DNA of 15,555 bases from Chthoniobacter flavus. GTDB taxonomy: Bacteria; Verrucomicrobiota; Verrucomicrobiia; Chthoniobacterales; Terrimicrobiaceae. The notes beneath the pieces are model-generated. The model was given only the letters and a program-made list of their open reading frames with translations. It had not been told where the DNA came from and ran no database searches. Where the stretch lies: positions 1 through 15,555 of the forward strand of contig CAMBAQ010000025.1 in NCBI GenBank assembly GCA_945863785.1, given 5' to 3'. Below are positions 14,822 through 15,555 of the stretch, piece after piece (position 1 is the first letter of the stretch; each line of letters starts with the position of its first letter). A program made the translations under genes and the position numbers.

Positions 14822-15555
14822 TCAGAGCGGCAAAGTCTGGTAGTCCAAACAAAGAAAAACGGTCAACTGGGTACCATTGGGAAGTTGAATTTGGCGGAGC
14901 GGGCGGATTTCAGCAAATGCTCCCTTGATCGTTTGTGGAAGCTCGGATCCGAGAAAAAGCGCATTCCTTCCGATAAAGGGATTCTCACCTTTTTGCTCAG
15001 TGAAATATTCGTCAGCTATCTTGTCGGAATCAATAAAATCGGCATAGGACGGCCAGAGACCAAACTGACTACTGATGGCCGGTGATTCGGTGACAAAAAT
15101 CGGGGGATATGATGTTTGCGTTCTGGTTTTGAAATAAACGGCCAAAATGGATGCCTGGTCGGCATTTTCCGCAACCAAAAAGCCTCCTCCCTCACTGGCG
15201 GGTATTTCGCGACTAGCGGTATTGATTTCCGAAGCAATCGCTGCCCACATCCCACGCATCACCCCAGATTGCCGCAGCATGAATGCCGATGAGAAAAGGG
15301 CTAAACAGACTACGATCGTTCCCACCACAGGCATGAACCTACGATGGATTCCTTGAGCACTGAGGAAAATCAGAATCGGGATAAAGGCAAGGGAAGCGGC
15401 GGGTGCAATAGCCCCACCGATGATAAACGCGTAAATCGCCCAAATCACTCCAGGGGCACAAAAGCCGAGCAGAAACTGGTATTCGTCGCTTTTTCTCGAA
15501 GCCCTGATCAGCCAAAAGAAGCCAACAAAGTTAACCATTCCCATCCCAAATGAGA
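14822..15555 (-). CDS. Membrane glycosyltransferase-like protein (GT39/PMT-like), C-terminal part
   Basis: The frame is open across the right edge, so only the last 244 or so codons are present. Several hydrophobic segments in the first 95 visible residues are followed by a roughly 140-residue soluble tail. The tail contains LVAENADQASILAVYF, GLWPSYADF, GRNALFLGSELPQTIKGAF and a final LTVFLCLDY. This layout, including the G-R-N-A-L-F segment, resembles the periplasmic tail of bacterial GT39-type (ArnT/PMT_2) lipid-linked sugar transferases. The catalytic acidic residues would lie in the missing N-terminal half, so the family call is tentative. Such enzymes move sugars from polyprenyl-phosphate donors to lipids or proteins outside the cytoplasmic membrane. 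It is 7 bases upstream of ispE, whose pathway feeds polyprenyl carriers; that link is only suggestive. Confidence 0.6.
   Translation of the reverse strand, partial: SFGMGMVNFVGFFWLIRASRKSDEYQFLLGFCAPGVIWAIYAFIIGGAIAPAASLAFIPILIFLSAQGIHRRFMPVVGTIVVCLALFSSAFMLRQSGVMRGMWAAIASEINTASREIPASEGGGFLVAENADQASILAVYFKTRTQTSYPPIFVTESPAISSQFGLWPSYADFIDSDKIADEYFTEQKGENPFIGRNALFLGSELPQTIKGAFAEIRPLRQIQLPNGTQLTVFLCLDYQTLPL

Overview
The window looks like chromosomal DNA from a Gram-negative bacterium, most likely a Verrucomicrobiota member (Opitutae-like). This rests on protein style and gene order: a ribH-nusB-ftsY run, a verrucomicrobial-looking secreted metalloprotease, and a degraded restriction-modification island carrying a GxxExxY gene. 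Many starts lack a clear Shine-Dalgarno sequence. The taxonomic call is an inference; there is no rRNA here.

Layout. (1) Positions 1-1330, minus strand: the first 443 residues of a secreted zinc metalloprotease (metzincin motif HEVGHNLGLSH) that runs off the left edge. (2) Positions 1492-5728, plus strand: a compact, apparently complete arsenic resistance operon, arsR-arsD-arsA-(FmdB-like small protein)-acr3-arsC. Sensing is by ArsR, reduction of arsenate by a thioredoxin-type ArsC, metallochaperoning by ArsD, energy by the two-domain ArsA ATPase, and efflux by the Acr3 permease. arsD/arsA and acr3/arsC overlap by 4 bases (ATGA). The small FmdB-like gene inside the operon has lost the zinc-ribbon cysteines and carries a cysteine-rich tail. 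(3) Positions 5906-7994, minus strand: the remains of a type I restriction-modification island. An hsdM methylase gene is missing its start and its C-terminal part, a Fic-family gene survives only as its 3' end with an internal stop, and a GxxExxY nuclease-fold gene has a doubtful start. No hsdS or hsdR is present. (4) Positions 8174-9932, plus strand: housekeeping genes ribH, nusB and ftsY, almost without gaps. (5) Positions 9916-13179, minus strand: an MFS transporter whose 3' end overlaps ftsY tail-to-tail by 17 bases, a small membrane-anchored or secreted protein of unknown function, and a PIN-PhoH ATPase. (6) Positions 13382-15555, minus strand: an ECF-type sigma factor, ispE and the C-terminal part of a multi-membrane-span glycosyltransferase-like protein cut by the right edge. 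ispE and the sigma gene overlap by one base (TGATG).

No rRNA, tRNA, CRISPR array or intact insertion sequence was seen. Intergenic stretches are all under about 210 bases: the divergent protease/arsR region, the end of the ars operon, the region upstream of ribH and the region upstream of phoH. The points most worth a second look are the FmdB-like Cys-tail protein in the ars operon and the way the RM island has decayed at short CGCGGAG-type repeats.
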